Origin: Paradesertivirga superstes
GTDB taxonomy: Bacteria > Bacteroidota > Bacteroidia > Sphingobacteriales > Sphingobacteriaceae
Assembly (NCBI RefSeq): GCF_037622515.1
Contig: NZ_JBBJCN010000006.1
Location: forward strand, 91,815-155,814
DNA length: 64,000 bases
Direction: 5' to 3'
The position numbers were made by a program, and so were the translations under genes. Below are positions 8,490 through 17,100 of this stretch, in pieces. Numbering within the stretch: the first letter of the stretch is position 1; every line of letters starts with the position of its first letter. The notes beneath the pieces were generated by a model that saw only the letters and a program-made list of their open reading frames with translations, was not told the origin of the DNA and made no database searches.

Positions 8490-9959
8490 CTATTTAAAAC
8501 TATAGCCTATCGCCAATCCCGGAAAAGGCACGAATATCGATCTGTTCAGATAAACTGCGGAGCCGCTTGCACGAAGCATTAACCCATTATGCGATTGAAA
8601 ACGGTACCCCATATTCAATAATGTGGCTACTCTGAAGGCAGACTCATTATAACCATTTCTACGAAGGTTTATCATCGGGGTAAGGCCAAGCCCCATTTCA
8701 ATTCCACTTCTCCTTTTGCCGACGATATAATTTACACCAACTGGAAGAGTGAATTCAGAGTTCCCTGCCATACCTGCACCTGCACTAACACCAAAACCGT
8801 CGTTTCGGTCGGGCTTAAGGCGGATATCAAAATTACCTGTTAGCCCAAGACCATTGCCGAGTCCTTCGAAAAAAAGTGATTTGCGATATTTTCCCGTCAA
8901 TTCGTCGGGTGCTTTAGAAACAATTGATTTCGTCTTTTTAGAGTTAAGATTTAATCCGTACTCCACTCTCAATGCAATCTGGCCAGGCCTTTTAATTTCA
9001 TTCAGGTAATCATGAATCCGGCCTGTCATCTTTTCATATCTAAGGCTAACATCAAATCCTTTTTTGGTCTCCATCCCCAGGCCTGCGGCGTAGATAAAAG
9101 GATAAGTATAAACTTCACTCTTTGTACCTACAGCTATACCGGCCTCCGAAGAGAGATAATACCTGTTAAGGGGAAACACTTTTACGCCGAGCTTAAGTGG
9201 AAAATAGGCGATATTAGTTTCCTCCACGCCGTTCCTTAGCGAATAGTGATTATAGCCTGCCGAAAGCGTCCCGGCAATGCTGCTGCTAAAATTCTTTTGA
9301 ATCCGCAGATCTGCGCCACCCACTACATCGTATCCGCTGGTGGTTGCTGCCGCTGTGCTCAATCCCACTCTCAGTCGCATTGGTCCAAGTTTATCTGCAC
9401 GGGGTTGAGCCTTAGAAAAATTCACACCCAGACCCAGCCTCAAAGTATTCCTTTTTCCATTATAAAAGTCAAAAAAGTCACTGTTAATCTGCGGGGTTAA
9501 GCTCCTTGCATAACGTAATTCAGCAAAAAAGAGCCTGTTAATTTTGTATTGAGATCCTACTTCGGCAGAGAGCCCCCATTTTTTGAAACGGTAATCAATT
9601 CCATTTGCATCAACTATGTAATCAAGCTTAGGCCCAAGCAATACATTCCAATTGTTTATAAGATTGTACTTCAGATTAACGGGTAATTCAATTAAATGAT
9701 AATTATCAGTAAAGGAAAACAGCAGTTCACTGCCCATGCTGATTTTGGATGTCAGTTTAGTATCTGCAAAAAAACCCGCATACAATTCTGTACCAACATA
9801 TCCGCTGTTGCCGCCATTAGCATCAGTTGCATCAACATCACTTTTATTAAGGCCAACTTTAGCCCCAAACGTGGTTTTCCTTTCCTGCCCATAAAGTGTG
9901 AGGCCGTTGATTGTCAGGATCAGTATGAGAGCTATTTTATGCGGGTGGTACTTGTTCAT
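8490..9959 (-). CDS. Outer-membrane beta-barrel protein (PorT/OMP_b-brl type, duplicated barrel)
   Basis: A 489-residue protein with a signal peptide (HKIALILILTINGLTLYGQ). Residues 27-185 look like a PorT-type barrel with repeated 'GAKVGLN', 'IELPVNLKY', 'FAELRYARSL' strands; residues 190-489 continue as further amphipathic beta strands ending in 'VPFPGLAIGYSFK' with the C-terminal Phe-rich signature of barrel proteins. It probably sits in the outer membrane as a structural or transport barrel. No partner lies in the same direction; its 3' end abuts repeat B. Function unknown. Confidence 0.75.
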   Translation of the reverse strand: MNKYHPHKIALILILTINGLTLYGQERKTTFGAKVGLNKSDVDATDANGGNSGYVGTELYAGFFADTKLTSKISMGSELLFSFTDNYHLIELPVNLKYNLINNWNVLLGPKLDYIVDANGIDYRFKKWGLSAEVGSQYKINRLFFAELRYARSLTPQINSDFFDFYNGKRNTLRLGLGVNFSKAQPRADKLGPMRLRVGLSTAAATTSGYDVVGGADLRIQKNFSSSIAGTLSAGYNHYSLRNGVEETNIAYFPLKLGVKVFPLNRYYLSSEAGIAVGTKSEVYTYPFIYAAGLGMETKKGFDVSLRYEKMTGRIHDYLNEIKRPGQIALRVEYGLNLNSKKTKSIVSKAPDELTGKYRKSLFFEGLGNGLGLTGNFDIRLKPDRNDGFGVSAGAGMAGNSEFTLPVGVNYIVGKRRSGIEMGLGLTPMINLRRNGYNESAFRVATLLNMGYRFQSHNGLMLRASGSAVYLNRSIFVPFPGLAIGYSFK

Positions 9960-10164
9960 ATTTCTATATTAATATGGCTCATAAATCTGGGTTAATGAAT
10001 TATCTGTTGAGATAAAATTCCTGGTCTTAGATTGAATAATTGTTCTGTAAGATATGTTAAATCTCAGATAAAAAGATTTCTGATCCGGCGCCACAGACAC
10101 CGCTGTTCAAGTTGTTGCAGAATGTGTTTACTGGTATCAGGTTAAGGGTTTGAAGGCTGTGAAA

Positions 10165-10224
10165 GCTGTTCGACATGTTCCGCAGGGCATGTCGATCTCC
10201 AGATAAAAAGGGATTTGTAATCCC
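10165..10224 (+). repeat. REPIN-like element, left inverted copy flanking a RAYT remnant
   Basis: The sequence starts GCTGTTCGACATG, has a 10-base centre and closes with CATGTCGA, then continues 'AGATAAAAAGGGATTTGTAAT'. The same 60 bases, with a few changes, occur inverted at 10588-10646 on the other side of the RAYT remnant. The arms GTTCGACATG/CATGTCGAAC make a strong hairpin. Confidence 0.75.
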
Positions 10225-10247
10225 GCTATAAAATTTCATATTCGAAT

Positions 10248-10587
10248 ATGGGATCTACTTATACCATCAAAAACCAGCATACCCAGCACTTCATTACGTG
10301 TACCGTTCATCAATGGACCGATGTATTTACAAGAAATGAATATATAGAAATCTTACTGGACAGCATCAGATTTTGCCAATCATCAAAAGGCCTGCAAGTA
10401 TACACCTGGGTTATTATGAGCAATCATATTCATATGATCGTGAATAGCAACAAGAAAATCTCAGTGATAACGTGCAGGGATCGTGGAAAAAGAAGAAGAA
10501 TATTTGTATAGCAGCTGTGGAGATGTTTATGGTGTAAGGAATGCCTGCCCGAATTACAGGCGGGGATTATTAGAATTGGTAGTTTAG
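10248..10587 (+). pseudogene. RAYT transposase, internally deleted and frameshifted
   Basis: The first 76 codons read as a Y1 transposase N-terminus with the intact HxH (MSNHIHMIVNS). The frame then breaks after 'NKKISV', skipping the section with the catalytic Tyr. The C-terminal piece is recovered in another frame as 'EEYLYSSCGDVYGV', interrupted by a 24-base CCTGCCCG...CAGGCGGG palindrome, then 'GLLELVV' and TAG at 10585-10587. A single inactive gene has thus lost its centre and received a REP-like insertion. It is bracketed by inverted REPs, as expected for RAYT loci. Confidence 0.8.
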
Positions 10588-10646
10588 AGGATTACAAATC
10601 CTCCTTATCTGTTATTCGACATGCCTTGCAGAACATGTCGAACAGC
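10588..10646 (-). repeat. REPIN-like element, right inverted copy
   Basis: Read on the minus strand it matches 10165-10224: GCTGTTCGACATGTTCTGCA, then 'AGGCATGTCGAA' and 'GGATTTGTAAT'. Between here and the lyase start at 10927 (10647-10926) no gene is supported; an 88-codon minus-strand frame exists there but shows no recognisable family. Confidence 0.75.
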
Positions 10647-10926
10647 GAGTTTAAAGCTGGCTAATTCTCTCACAGATAAAACAAACCTGGCGAAAAATAT
10701 TGACAGATTGAAAAAGCCTGGCTGAACCCCATGATTTAATAAGATAAATTGATTTATCATTTCTTCCGCTTGTTCTTGTAATCGATATTTTACTATTGGC
10801 CAATTGTATTGTTTGTTTCTAAACACCAACTTTACTGTCTGCTGAAAACGCAGGCGCAGGGTGCACATCATAAAGCTCCGGCGATAACCAAATTGAAATT
10901 AATTGAACCCTTATTACTCTGAAATA

Positions 10927-12804
10927 ATGAAGAAACAAGTTCTGTACCTGCTGTTTATTTTGTTAAGCACCTCACTTTACGGCCAGCGTATCATGGAAAA
11001 CCTTGACCGCGGGGTGATAGCCGTTCGACACAAGCCTGATTCTGTTTTTATTAGCTGGCGCCTTCTGGGTACCGAACCCGCGAACCTGCCATTTAATATC
11101 TACCGTACAACAGGCAGCAGCCAGGCTGTAAAGCTCAACTCGCAGCCTATAAGCGCAGGCACTAACTTTACAGACACCAAAGCAGACCTGACACAAGTCA
11201 CAGCCTATACAGTGAAAGCACTTGTAAACGGCAAGGAAACTTCCGGGAGCAAGCCTTTTATTATCCCGGCCAATGCTCCTTTGCGTCAATATCTTTCCAT
11301 TCCGCTTCAAACACCTACGGGCTACAGGCCACACGATGCCTCGGCCGGCGACCTGGATGGCGATGGCCAGTACGAACTGGTTTTGCATCAGACAGGTAAA
11401 GGCTTCGATAACTCTTTTAATGGTTTGACCGACAAGCCCGTTCTACAGGCATATAAGTTAGACGGAACCTTACTCTGGACCATCAATCTCGGCAGAAACA
11501 TCCGTGAGGGCGAACACTATACGCAGTTTATCGTCATCGATATGGACGGCGATGGGAAAGCTGAAGTGGCCATGAAAACTGCCGATGGAACTATTGACGG
11601 TAAAGGAAAAGTGATTGGCGACTCTGCTAAAGATTACAGAAGTAAGGACGCCAGAACACTGGGCAAAGTACTTGACGGACCGGAATTCTTTACGATTTTC
11701 AACGGTGAAACGGGTGCAGCCCTTGCCACCACAGACTATATCCCCTCCCGCTATCCTACCGATGGCTGGGGCGGGCCCGGAGGCAATGGAGGCAATGACA
11801 ATACAGGAAACCGCGTGGACCGTTTCCTGGCCTGTGCGGCTTATCTCGATGGTAAGTTACCAAGCGTTGTGATGTGTCGTGGTTATTATGGCAGAACCGT
11901 GCTGGCTGCATGGGATTACAGAAACGGAAAACTAACATCACGATGGGTATTTGACACTAAAGATGGCAAGAATCCTTTTTCCGGACAGGGCAACCACAAC
12001 CTAACGGTTGCTGATGTGGATGATGACGGAAAGGACGAAATTGTATATGGCGCCATGGTGGTAGACGATAATGGAAAGGGCTTGTTTTCTACCGGCTTCC
12101 GGCATGGTGATGCTTTGCATGTAAGCGACCTTGATCCAACAAAACCAGGACTAGAAGTTTTTGGCCCTCATGAAATAGAAGACCACTCGAAAGGAGACTC
12201 AGGATATGTTAAAGATGCGGGTCCCGGGGTGGCGGTTTATAGTGCCCGTACAGGAAAAGTATATTTTACAGGGGCGATTGACACGGATGTTGGAGGAGGG
12301 GTGGCTGAAAATATAGACCCCGATAACGCTGGCGCCGAAATGTGGTGGTCAAACTCCGGCGGATTGCATTCGATGAAAGGAGAAAAAATCGGTCCTACCC
12401 CTACAGGCAACTGGCCTATCTGGTGGGATGGAGATTTTACCCGCGAGCTGATGGGTGGCAGCAGGATCAATAAATACAAAGGGGGCACTATTTGGAGCCC
12501 GCCAAGCGGGGAAAGGGGCAACGGCAGGGGAAATGCAAATCTGGCCGCCGACCTGTTCGGCGACTGGAGAGAAGAGATGGTTTTGAGCGCCGGCCCCAAC
12601 GAGCTCCGCATTTATACTACGGTCATTCCAACAAGCCACCGCCTTTATACTTTAATGCACGATCCTCAGTACAGACTGAGCATTGCCTGGCAAAACGTTT
12701 CTTACAATCAGCCGCCGCATTTAAGTTTTTACCTTGGTGAAGATATGAAGAAAGCTCCTAAGCCTAATATTGTGCTCGCAAAATCAAGCAAGGTACTCAG
12801 GTAA
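10927..12804 (+). CDS. Rhamnogalacturonan endolyase, polysaccharide lyase family 11
   Basis: A 625-residue secreted enzyme from the ATG at 10927, giving the signal peptide 'MKKQVLYLLFILLSTSLYGQ'; an upstream in-frame ATG at 10903 was passed over. Residues 21-115 form the N-terminal beta domain and the rest the eight-bladed propeller of PL11. Calcium-binding loops are visible: 'DLDGDGQYE' (about 142), 'DMDGDGKAE' (about 205), 'DVDDDGKDE' (about 359). Other family hallmarks are 'GWGGPGGNGGND' and 'GNHNLTVADVDD'. It cleaves the RG-I backbone of pectin by beta-elimination, outside the cytoplasm. Length is typical. No SusC/SusD neighbours are present; a CE12 acetylesterase for the same polymer lies at 59.2 kb. 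Confidence 0.93.
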   Translation: MKKQVLYLLFILLSTSLYGQRIMENLDRGVIAVRHKPDSVFISWRLLGTEPANLPFNIYRTTGSSQAVKLNSQPISAGTNFTDTKADLTQVTAYTVKALVNGKETSGSKPFIIPANAPLRQYLSIPLQTPTGYRPHDASAGDLDGDGQYELVLHQTGKGFDNSFNGLTDKPVLQAYKLDGTLLWTINLGRNIREGEHYTQFIVIDMDGDGKAEVAMKTADGTIDGKGKVIGDSAKDYRSKDARTLGKVLDGPEFFTIFNGETGAALATTDYIPSRYPTDGWGGPGGNGGNDNTGNRVDRFLACAAYLDGKLPSVVMCRGYYGRTVLAAWDYRNGKLTSRWVFDTKDGKNPFSGQGNHNLTVADVDDDGKDEIVYGAMVVDDNGKGLFSTGFRHGDALHVSDLDPTKPGLEVFGPHEIEDHSKGDSGYVKDAGPGVAVYSARTGKVYFTGAIDTDVGGGVAENIDPDNAGAEMWWSNSGGLHSMKGEKIGPTPTGNWPIWWDGDFTRELMGGSRINKYKGGTIWSPPSGERGNGRGNANLAADLFGDWREEMVLSAGPNELRIYTTVIPTSHRLYTLMHDPQYRLSIAWQNVSYNQPPHLSFYLGEDMKKAPKPNIVLAKSSKVLR

Positions 12805-12863
12805 AGCCCTAAGGGAATAATGATCCTTTATCATGTCTTGCTGAACACTCAATAATGTTAATT

Positions 12864-12895
12864 AAAAAGGGTTGGTGCGTTCACCAACCCTTTTT
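12864..12895 (+). terminator. Rho-independent terminator after the PL11 lyase
   Basis: Perfect stem AAAAAGGGTTGGTG/CACCAACCCTTTTT with a 4-base loop, then T-rich sequence, 60 bases after the lyase stop. The stem uses the same GTTGGTG/CACCAAC core as several repeat hairpins in this window. Confidence 0.85.
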
Positions 12896-12942
12896 AATTT
12901 CATATCTTGATAGTCGTCAATTTTTTAAACGCACATATATCT

Positions 12943-13554
12943 ATGGATTTATTCAGTAAAGAAGAAGGCGAACCGCGAAATTTATTACCAAAGGACGGAT
13001 CGGTAAACTACTACGGAAAACTGTTTTCGACAAAGCAGGCCGATCAGTATTTTGAAAGCTTACTGAAGCTGACAGAGTGGAGAAATGACGAGGCTATCAT
13101 CTTTGGAAAATTGATTGTTACTAAACGGAAAGTGGCGTGGTACGGGGATCTGCCTTTTGAATATACTTATTCCAATACCACGAAGAAAGCCCTGCCATGG
13201 ACAGGGGACTTATTGGAATTAAAGGCTATAGTAGAAGAACAGACACAAGAAACTTTTAATTCATGCTTGCTGAATTTATATCATAACGGCGATGAAGGAA
13301 TGGCATGGCACAGCGACGGCGAAAAAGATTTAAAAAAGAATGGCGCCATCGCATCATTGTCTTTCGGCGCCGAACGTAAATTCTCGTTCAGGCATAAGGA
13401 AGAAAAAACAAACGTTTCGCTAATCCTGGAACATGGCAGCTTATTGCTAATGAAAGGGATTACACAAAGGCATTGGCTGCACCGATTGCCACCTACTAAA
13501 AAGGTGTCAAAGCCACGCATTAATCTTACGTTCAGAACAATTGAGAATTATTAA
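12943..13554 (+). CDS. AlkB-like 2-oxoglutarate/Fe(II) dioxygenase
   Basis: A 203-residue protein of the AlkB family (2OG-FeII_Oxy_2), which directly removes alkyl damage from DNA or RNA bases. Iron ligands are visible as 'WHSDGE' (His123, Asp125) and the distal His180 in 'HWLHRLP'; 'RINLTFR' supplies the 2-oxoglutarate arginines near 192 and 198. 'NLYHNGDEGMAWHSD' is the typical substrate-lid and catalytic entry. The ATG at 12943 is preferred to an in-frame TTG at 12907. It follows the lyase terminator and is probably transcribed alone. Close to the plant/fungal ALKBH2/3-like bacterial group, but exact substrate is inferred. Confidence 0.9.
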   Translation: MDLFSKEEGEPRNLLPKDGSVNYYGKLFSTKQADQYFESLLKLTEWRNDEAIIFGKLIVTKRKVAWYGDLPFEYTYSNTTKKALPWTGDLLELKAIVEEQTQETFNSCLLNLYHNGDEGMAWHSDGEKDLKKNGAIASLSFGAERKFSFRHKEEKTNVSLILEHGSLLLMKGITQRHWLHRLPPTKKVSKPRINLTFRTIENY

Positions 13555-13821
13555 AACCGGAGGTGTTTGACACCTTCTCTACTTTCGTTTAGATGAAAAC
13601 GTGCTTTAGTCCTGATGACTTTTTATGATAAAGCATTTTGTCATTTCGGAGTGCAGCGAGACCTGCGCAGCAAGCATGAATGCCTTAGAAAATAATTCAT
13701 AATTATGAATAAATCTTATCCAAGACTCAACAGATCCCCCCTTTCGTCCAGATGACAAAGCGCTTTAGTTTTGAATGATTTTTTATACCCCGTGATCCTT
13801 CGCTTGTTCCGGGAATCCTAC
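13555..13821. repeat. Intergenic interval with a 45-bp imperfect direct repeat
   Basis: No gene is seen. Two related segments at about 13580-13629 and 13741-13788 share 'CTTTCGT', 'AGATGA', 'GCTTTAGT' and 'TGA(C/T)TTTTTAT'. A GTCATTTCGGAGTGCAGCGAG element lies near 13641, and a short AGGTGTTTGACACCT hairpin directly follows the AlkB gene. Confidence 0.5.
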
Positions 13822-14709
13822 TTATTTTAACTTTTCCCTGAAAAAATCAATTGTACGTTTCCAGGCCAGTTCGGCTGCTGCCTTATCGTACCGGGGCGTA
13901 GTGTCGTTATGAAATCCATGATTCACATTAGCGTACATGTGAGCACTGTACTCCTTTTTATTTTCCTTTAAAGCAGCTTCGTAAGCCGGCCATCCCTCAT
14001 TAACTCGGGTATCGAGCCCCGCATAATGTAGGAGAAGAGGTGCCTTTATTTTGGGGACATCCTGAATGGGAGGCTGACCACCATAGAACGGCACTGCGGC
14101 CGCTAAGCCTGGAATGCGCACGGCCATCAAATTTGCGATCCCGCCGCCAAAGCAAAAACCTACGACACCAATTTTTCCGTTACAGTCCTTGTGACTTTTC
14201 AGATAATCGTATGCAGCTATAAAGTCCTCTAACATTTCATCCCTGTTGCGCGCAGCTTGCAGAGCACGGCCACTGTCATCATTCCCTGGATACCCCCCTA
14301 ATGGGCTTAAAGCATCAGGAGCAATCGAAATAAATCCTGCCAGAGCGGCTCTCCTTGCCACATCCTCGATATGCGGATTCAGACCACGGTTTTCATGAAC
14401 AACTACAATACCCCCCAGTTTCTTTTTTGCATCCGCCGGCATCGACAACAAGGCTTTCATGTTTCCGCCACCTTTTACAGACTGATAATTGATATAATCG
14501 GATTTTAAACGGGGATCATCTCCTTTAATCTGAATCGCGCCCTGGTAATCGGGCGAAAGGAAACCCAATAATGATGTGACGGTAAGTCCTCCCACAGCAT
14601 AGGTGGATAGCTTTTGCACAAACTCTCGTCTGTTAACGCGATTGTGCGCATAGTCGTCATAAAGATCAAACACTTCCTGTTTGATGTCTTCTTTTTTGAT
14701 TCCGTTCAT
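13822..14709 (-). CDS. Dienelactone hydrolase family protein
   Basis: A 295-residue alpha/beta hydrolase of the DLH family. The triad is visible: nucleophile Cys186 in 'GFCFGGG', Asp233 in 'GLDTRV', His264 in 'NHGFHN', plus the supporting Glu in 'HENRG' (106). The N-terminus carries 'NRREFVQKLSTYAVGG', which resembles a twin-arginine-like export signal preceding a hydrophobic stretch, as in YghX-type periplasmic DLH proteins. It may therefore act in the periplasm. Substrate is unknown; family members cleave dienelactones or other small esters. Single gene. Confidence 0.85.
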   Translation of the reverse strand: MNGIKKEDIKQEVFDLYDDYAHNRVNRREFVQKLSTYAVGGLTVTSLLGFLSPDYQGAIQIKGDDPRLKSDYINYQSVKGGGNMKALLSMPADAKKKLGGIVVVHENRGLNPHIEDVARRAALAGFISIAPDALSPLGGYPGNDDSGRALQAARNRDEMLEDFIAAYDYLKSHKDCNGKIGVVGFCFGGGIANLMAVRIPGLAAAVPFYGGQPPIQDVPKIKAPLLLHYAGLDTRVNEGWPAYEAALKENKKEYSAHMYANVNHGFHNDTTPRYDKAAAELAWKRTIDFFREKLK

Positions 14710-14772
14710 ATCGTCTGTATAGATATTACCAAATTAAAAAATCTGAGATAATAGTTGTGGTTTGTAACAAGG

Positions 14773-14889
14773 ATGGCACAAAAAAGTATAGACAGCACTT
14801 TTGATACCGATCTACAGGAAACACAATACCTTAAGCATCGTCTTGCCAAAAACGCAAAGGCATATTCAGGTCAAATAGTTAATCCCTGA
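14773..14889 (+). CDS. Possible 38-residue small ORF
   Basis: An ATG at 14773 preceded by 'AACAAGG' opens 38 codons (MAQKSIDSTFDTDLQETQ..., ending QIVNP) to TGA at 14887-14889. Composition looks protein-like and hydrophilic, but no family is recognised and it could be a chance frame or the remnant of a longer gene. It lies in the 246-base gap between the DLH gene and the small lipoprotein. Confidence 0.25.
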   Translation: MAQKSIDSTFDTDLQETQYLKHRLAKNAKAYSGQIVNP

Positions 14890-14955
14890 AAATCTATAGC
14901 CATGTCTCGTTTCATTGTAAGCTTTCGTAAAGTTATTATTAAACAACTACAACTT

Positions 14956-15282
14956 ATGGAACAGATCCGCAGAGCCAGTTTTTACTGCATTTTATTTAGT
15001 TTGCTATTTTTCTCCTGTAAGAAGAAAGATAATTTAGATGTCCCCCAACCAATAAAGGAATTAATACAAACTAATCAGAGCTGCACTTGTCAGCCTTTCA
15101 TTGATCAATATTTATGGAAGAACCAGACAATTTATTTGTCATCATGCAAAGGACCGGCCTGTGATTGCATCACCTTTTATTATGATGAACAGGGGAACAA
15201 ATTCAATATGCCTGCAGGCTATATGCCAGACACTTTCAAAAAAGAAAGTAAACTTATAAGGAATATTTGGACGTGTAATTAG
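14956..15282 (+). CDS. Small cysteine-rich lipoprotein, hypothetical
   Basis: Starting at the ATG at 14956 gives a 108-residue protein with a lipoprotein signal: 'RRASFYCILFSLLFFSC', acylated Cys near 21, followed by 'KKKDN'. The mature part has five further Cys, including 'SCTCQPF' and 'CKGPACDC', suggesting disulfide bonds. It ends 'IRNIWTCN'. No family is recognised. An earlier ATG at 14902 would mask the signal. Likely an inner- or outer-membrane lipoprotein of unknown role. Confidence 0.6.
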   Translation: MEQIRRASFYCILFSLLFFSCKKKDNLDVPQPIKELIQTNQSCTCQPFIDQYLWKNQTIYLSSCKGPACDCITFYYDEQGNKFNMPAGYMPDTFKKESKLIRNIWTCN

Positions 15283-15290
15283 GTGGTAAA

Positions 15291-15371
15291 TCAATCGACA
15301 GTCTGAAAGGCGGATTTTGGATACCAGTACACCTGGACTCTTGGCATCCTCCTCTTTTTCTTTGTGATTTT
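15291..15371 (-). repeat. 81-bp duplicate of the dedA 3' end
   Basis: This block matches 16116-16196, the last 26 codons of the DedA gene plus its stop, at roughly 90 percent identity over 81 bases. Read on the minus strand it would encode KITKKKRR, then diverge through a frame change and rejoin KSAFQTVD-stop. It is not attached to a gene here. Confidence 0.85.
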
Positions 15372-15376
15372 CCGCC

Positions 15377-15400
15377 CTTGTTGGTGTTGTCACCAACAAG
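15377..15400. repeat. Perfect hairpin with GTTGGTG/CACCAAC stem
   Basis: CTTGTTGGTG, four-base loop TTGT, CACCAACAAG: a perfect 10-bp inverted repeat next to the dedA-tail duplicate. It belongs to the same hairpin family as those at 7315-7338, 12864-12895 and 16059-16079. No T-run follows on either strand, so it is not a clear terminator. Confidence 0.7.
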
Positions 15401-15521
15401 CCGACAAACGTCAATAAATGCTGGTTAAATTCTATGAATCTCAAACGGTTCTCGTTCAGTTCTCGTTCAGCTAAACAACCTTTTGAGCGTAGGAACACTG
15501 AACCAGAACTGAAGAAAGGCT

Positions 15522-15809
15522 CTATCTGGTTTTGCTCATATATTCCGCAATTGCTGCATTAAAGACTTTTTTTCCTTTAGGTATTCGGGCTTCATATTCC
15601 TCTTTCTTTTTTGCATTTCTTACAATTGATTTTGCATATTGAACAGCATCAGAAAATCGCTTCTGCTCTGCTTTTTGTTTTTCGTTGTAAACTACTTTAC
15701 TCATGTCAGGATAAGCAGTTAATATAGTTTTACACCCCTGCTGTTTCACAACTATAACTTTGTCAATATTTCCGCGGAACCCTGTGAGAGAATTTTTTAA
15801 AATGGCCAT
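15522..15809 (-). CDS. Hypothetical basic small protein
   Basis: A 95-residue Lys-rich protein: 'MAILKNSLTGFRGNIDKVIV' start, 'ILTAYPDMSKV' and 'KRFSDAVQYAKSIV' helix, then 'KKGKKVFNAAIAEYM'. The pattern resembles short Bacteroidota proteins of unknown function that carry a 'GKxxVxxYxGxTVI' strand and a conserved 'AYPDMSKV' segment; no Pfam name can be assigned with confidence. It lies between the two copies of the dedA-tail repeat, which could mean it arrived as an inserted segment. Confidence 0.6.
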   Translation of the reverse strand: MAILKNSLTGFRGNIDKVIVVKQQGCKTILTAYPDMSKVVYNEKQKAEQKRFSDAVQYAKSIVRNAKKKEEYEARIPKGKKVFNAAIAEYMSKTR

Positions 15810-16115
15810 CTGTTTTAAGTAACGACAATTAAATTTACGAAAATAGTTGAAAAGTCAGTTGAGGCAAGTTTCACAATCTGCCCTGTTTATTTAAATGGGG
15901 TTGATGAATTAATTTGGCAAGTCATTACAACGGATAGTGGTTTTGTTGGCGACAACACGATCAAAGAAAATTTCGGTGCGGATTATCCAACGTGTCGAAT
16001 CCGGAACTGTTCCTAAAGACTATACGCTAAAAGCACTGGTGTCACCCACAGGGTTTGAAAAGGTTTGGTGAGGACACCAACCCCGGGGGAACCTAAGCGT
16101 GTAAGTTGCTGTTAA
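15810..16115. other. Intergenic interval before dedA
   Basis: No gene is supported. A 40-codon plus-strand stretch near 15870-16018 reads 'CPVYLNGVDELIWQVITT' and stops, possibly a coding scrap. A GGTTTGGTGaggaCACCAACCC hairpin at about 16059-16079 ends 36 bases from the dedA stop and may help terminate dedA transcription on the minus strand. Confidence 0.4.
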
Positions 16116-16823
16116 TCAATCGACAGTCTGAAAGGCGGATTTGGATACCAGTACACCTGAACTTTTGGCATTCAGCCTCTTTTTCTTTGTGATTTTAGCT
16201 GCAATTCCTGCAATCATGGGAGGTAAAGTCGTAATCACTGATATAGCTGCGGTACACAGTGCGAAGTTCTCTTTAACGATGGTCAGATTTCCGAACAGGT
16301 AGCCTAAAGCCAGAAATCCGGCTATCCAAAAAAAGGCTCCTACAAAGTTATAAATTGAGAACATTCTGGGGCACATCTTTCCAACACCCGCAACAAAGGG
16401 TACAAAAGTTCGCAACAGCGGGAAGAACCGACTGAATATTACTGCTTTTCCTCCGTGTTTTCTAAAGAAGAGCCTGGTTTTAGCATAGCTTGAAGGCTTT
16501 AATATCTTGTTTCCGGGTTTAAATACTCTTAAGCCGGTATACCTTCCAATCATGTAATTAACCTGATTGCCAGTTATAGCGGCAATAAATAATACGAAGC
16601 ACAATATATATATATTTATTCCGCTTTCACCCGAAGCTACTACAGCTCCTGCAGCAAATAAGAGCGGGTCGCCCGGTAAAAAAGGGAATAATACCAATCC
16701 GGTTTCAGCGAAGATTATAAGAAAAAGAATAAGATAGGTCCAAACCTGGTAGGTTTTACTTATATCAGCAATTTGTGTATCAATGTGAAGCAGAAAATCT
16801 AAAATGGGTTGAATATATTCCAT
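16116..16823 (-). CDS. DedA family membrane protein
   Basis: A 235-residue integral membrane protein of the DedA/SNARE-associated (VTT) family, thought to move phospholipids such as undecaprenyl phosphate or PE across the inner membrane. Signatures: 'FAETGLVLFPFLPGDPLLF' re-entrant motif, 'QVNYMIGRYTG', and 'FSRFFPLLRTFVPFVAGV' with the key Arg residues. About five membrane segments. The last 26 residues (KITKKK... AFQTVD) fall inside an 81-bp repeat also found at 15291, so the tail may be acquired. Start ATG at 16823. Confidence 0.92.
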   Translation of the reverse strand: MEYIQPILDFLLHIDTQIADISKTYQVWTYLILFLIIFAETGLVLFPFLPGDPLLFAAGAVVASGESGINIYILCFVLFIAAITGNQVNYMIGRYTGLRVFKPGNKILKPSSYAKTRLFFRKHGGKAVIFSRFFPLLRTFVPFVAGVGKMCPRMFSIYNFVGAFFWIAGFLALGYLFGNLTIVKENFALCTAAISVITTLPPMIAGIAAKITKKKRLNAKSSGVLVSKSAFQTVD

Positions 16824-17100
16824 AGAGTTTGCCTGAGAAACCGGCCATATTAATATTAGAAAACGAGCGAAAGTGTATAGAAGTATAAAATGGTGAAAAT
16901 TAACAATGTAGATGGCGCTTGCGTCATCTAAACACTATAAGCAAAATTTCTTCTGCCCAAAATAACAGGGTGAGAATAATTTTCCCTGGCAGCCAGTAAA
17001 TAAACGCTTGGGAAAGGCCGTGATTTTGATCTGCGGCCCGGCAACCTATTGAGTAAGGAGACGCTTCTCTGTTCCCGTGATTAATGCTGAAAAATAATTA
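16824..17100. other. Intergenic segment with a GC-rich block
   Basis: No gene is seen. A GATGGCGCTTGCGTCATC imperfect hairpin lies near 16911-16928. The GC-rich block 16995-17085 contains 'CGGCCCGGCAACCTATTG', which superficially recalls a SAM-I riboswitch core, but flanking helices do not fit and no gene follows on the plus strand. Confidence 0.3.

Noticed and set aside
10605..10871. 88-codon minus-strand frame after the RAYT remnant
   Set aside because: Part of it is the REP element itself; no recognised family and no clear start signal.
16995..17085. SAM-I riboswitch-like 'GGCCCGGCAACC' block
   Set aside because: The surrounding helices cannot be paired as in SAM-I and no gene lies downstream on that strand.
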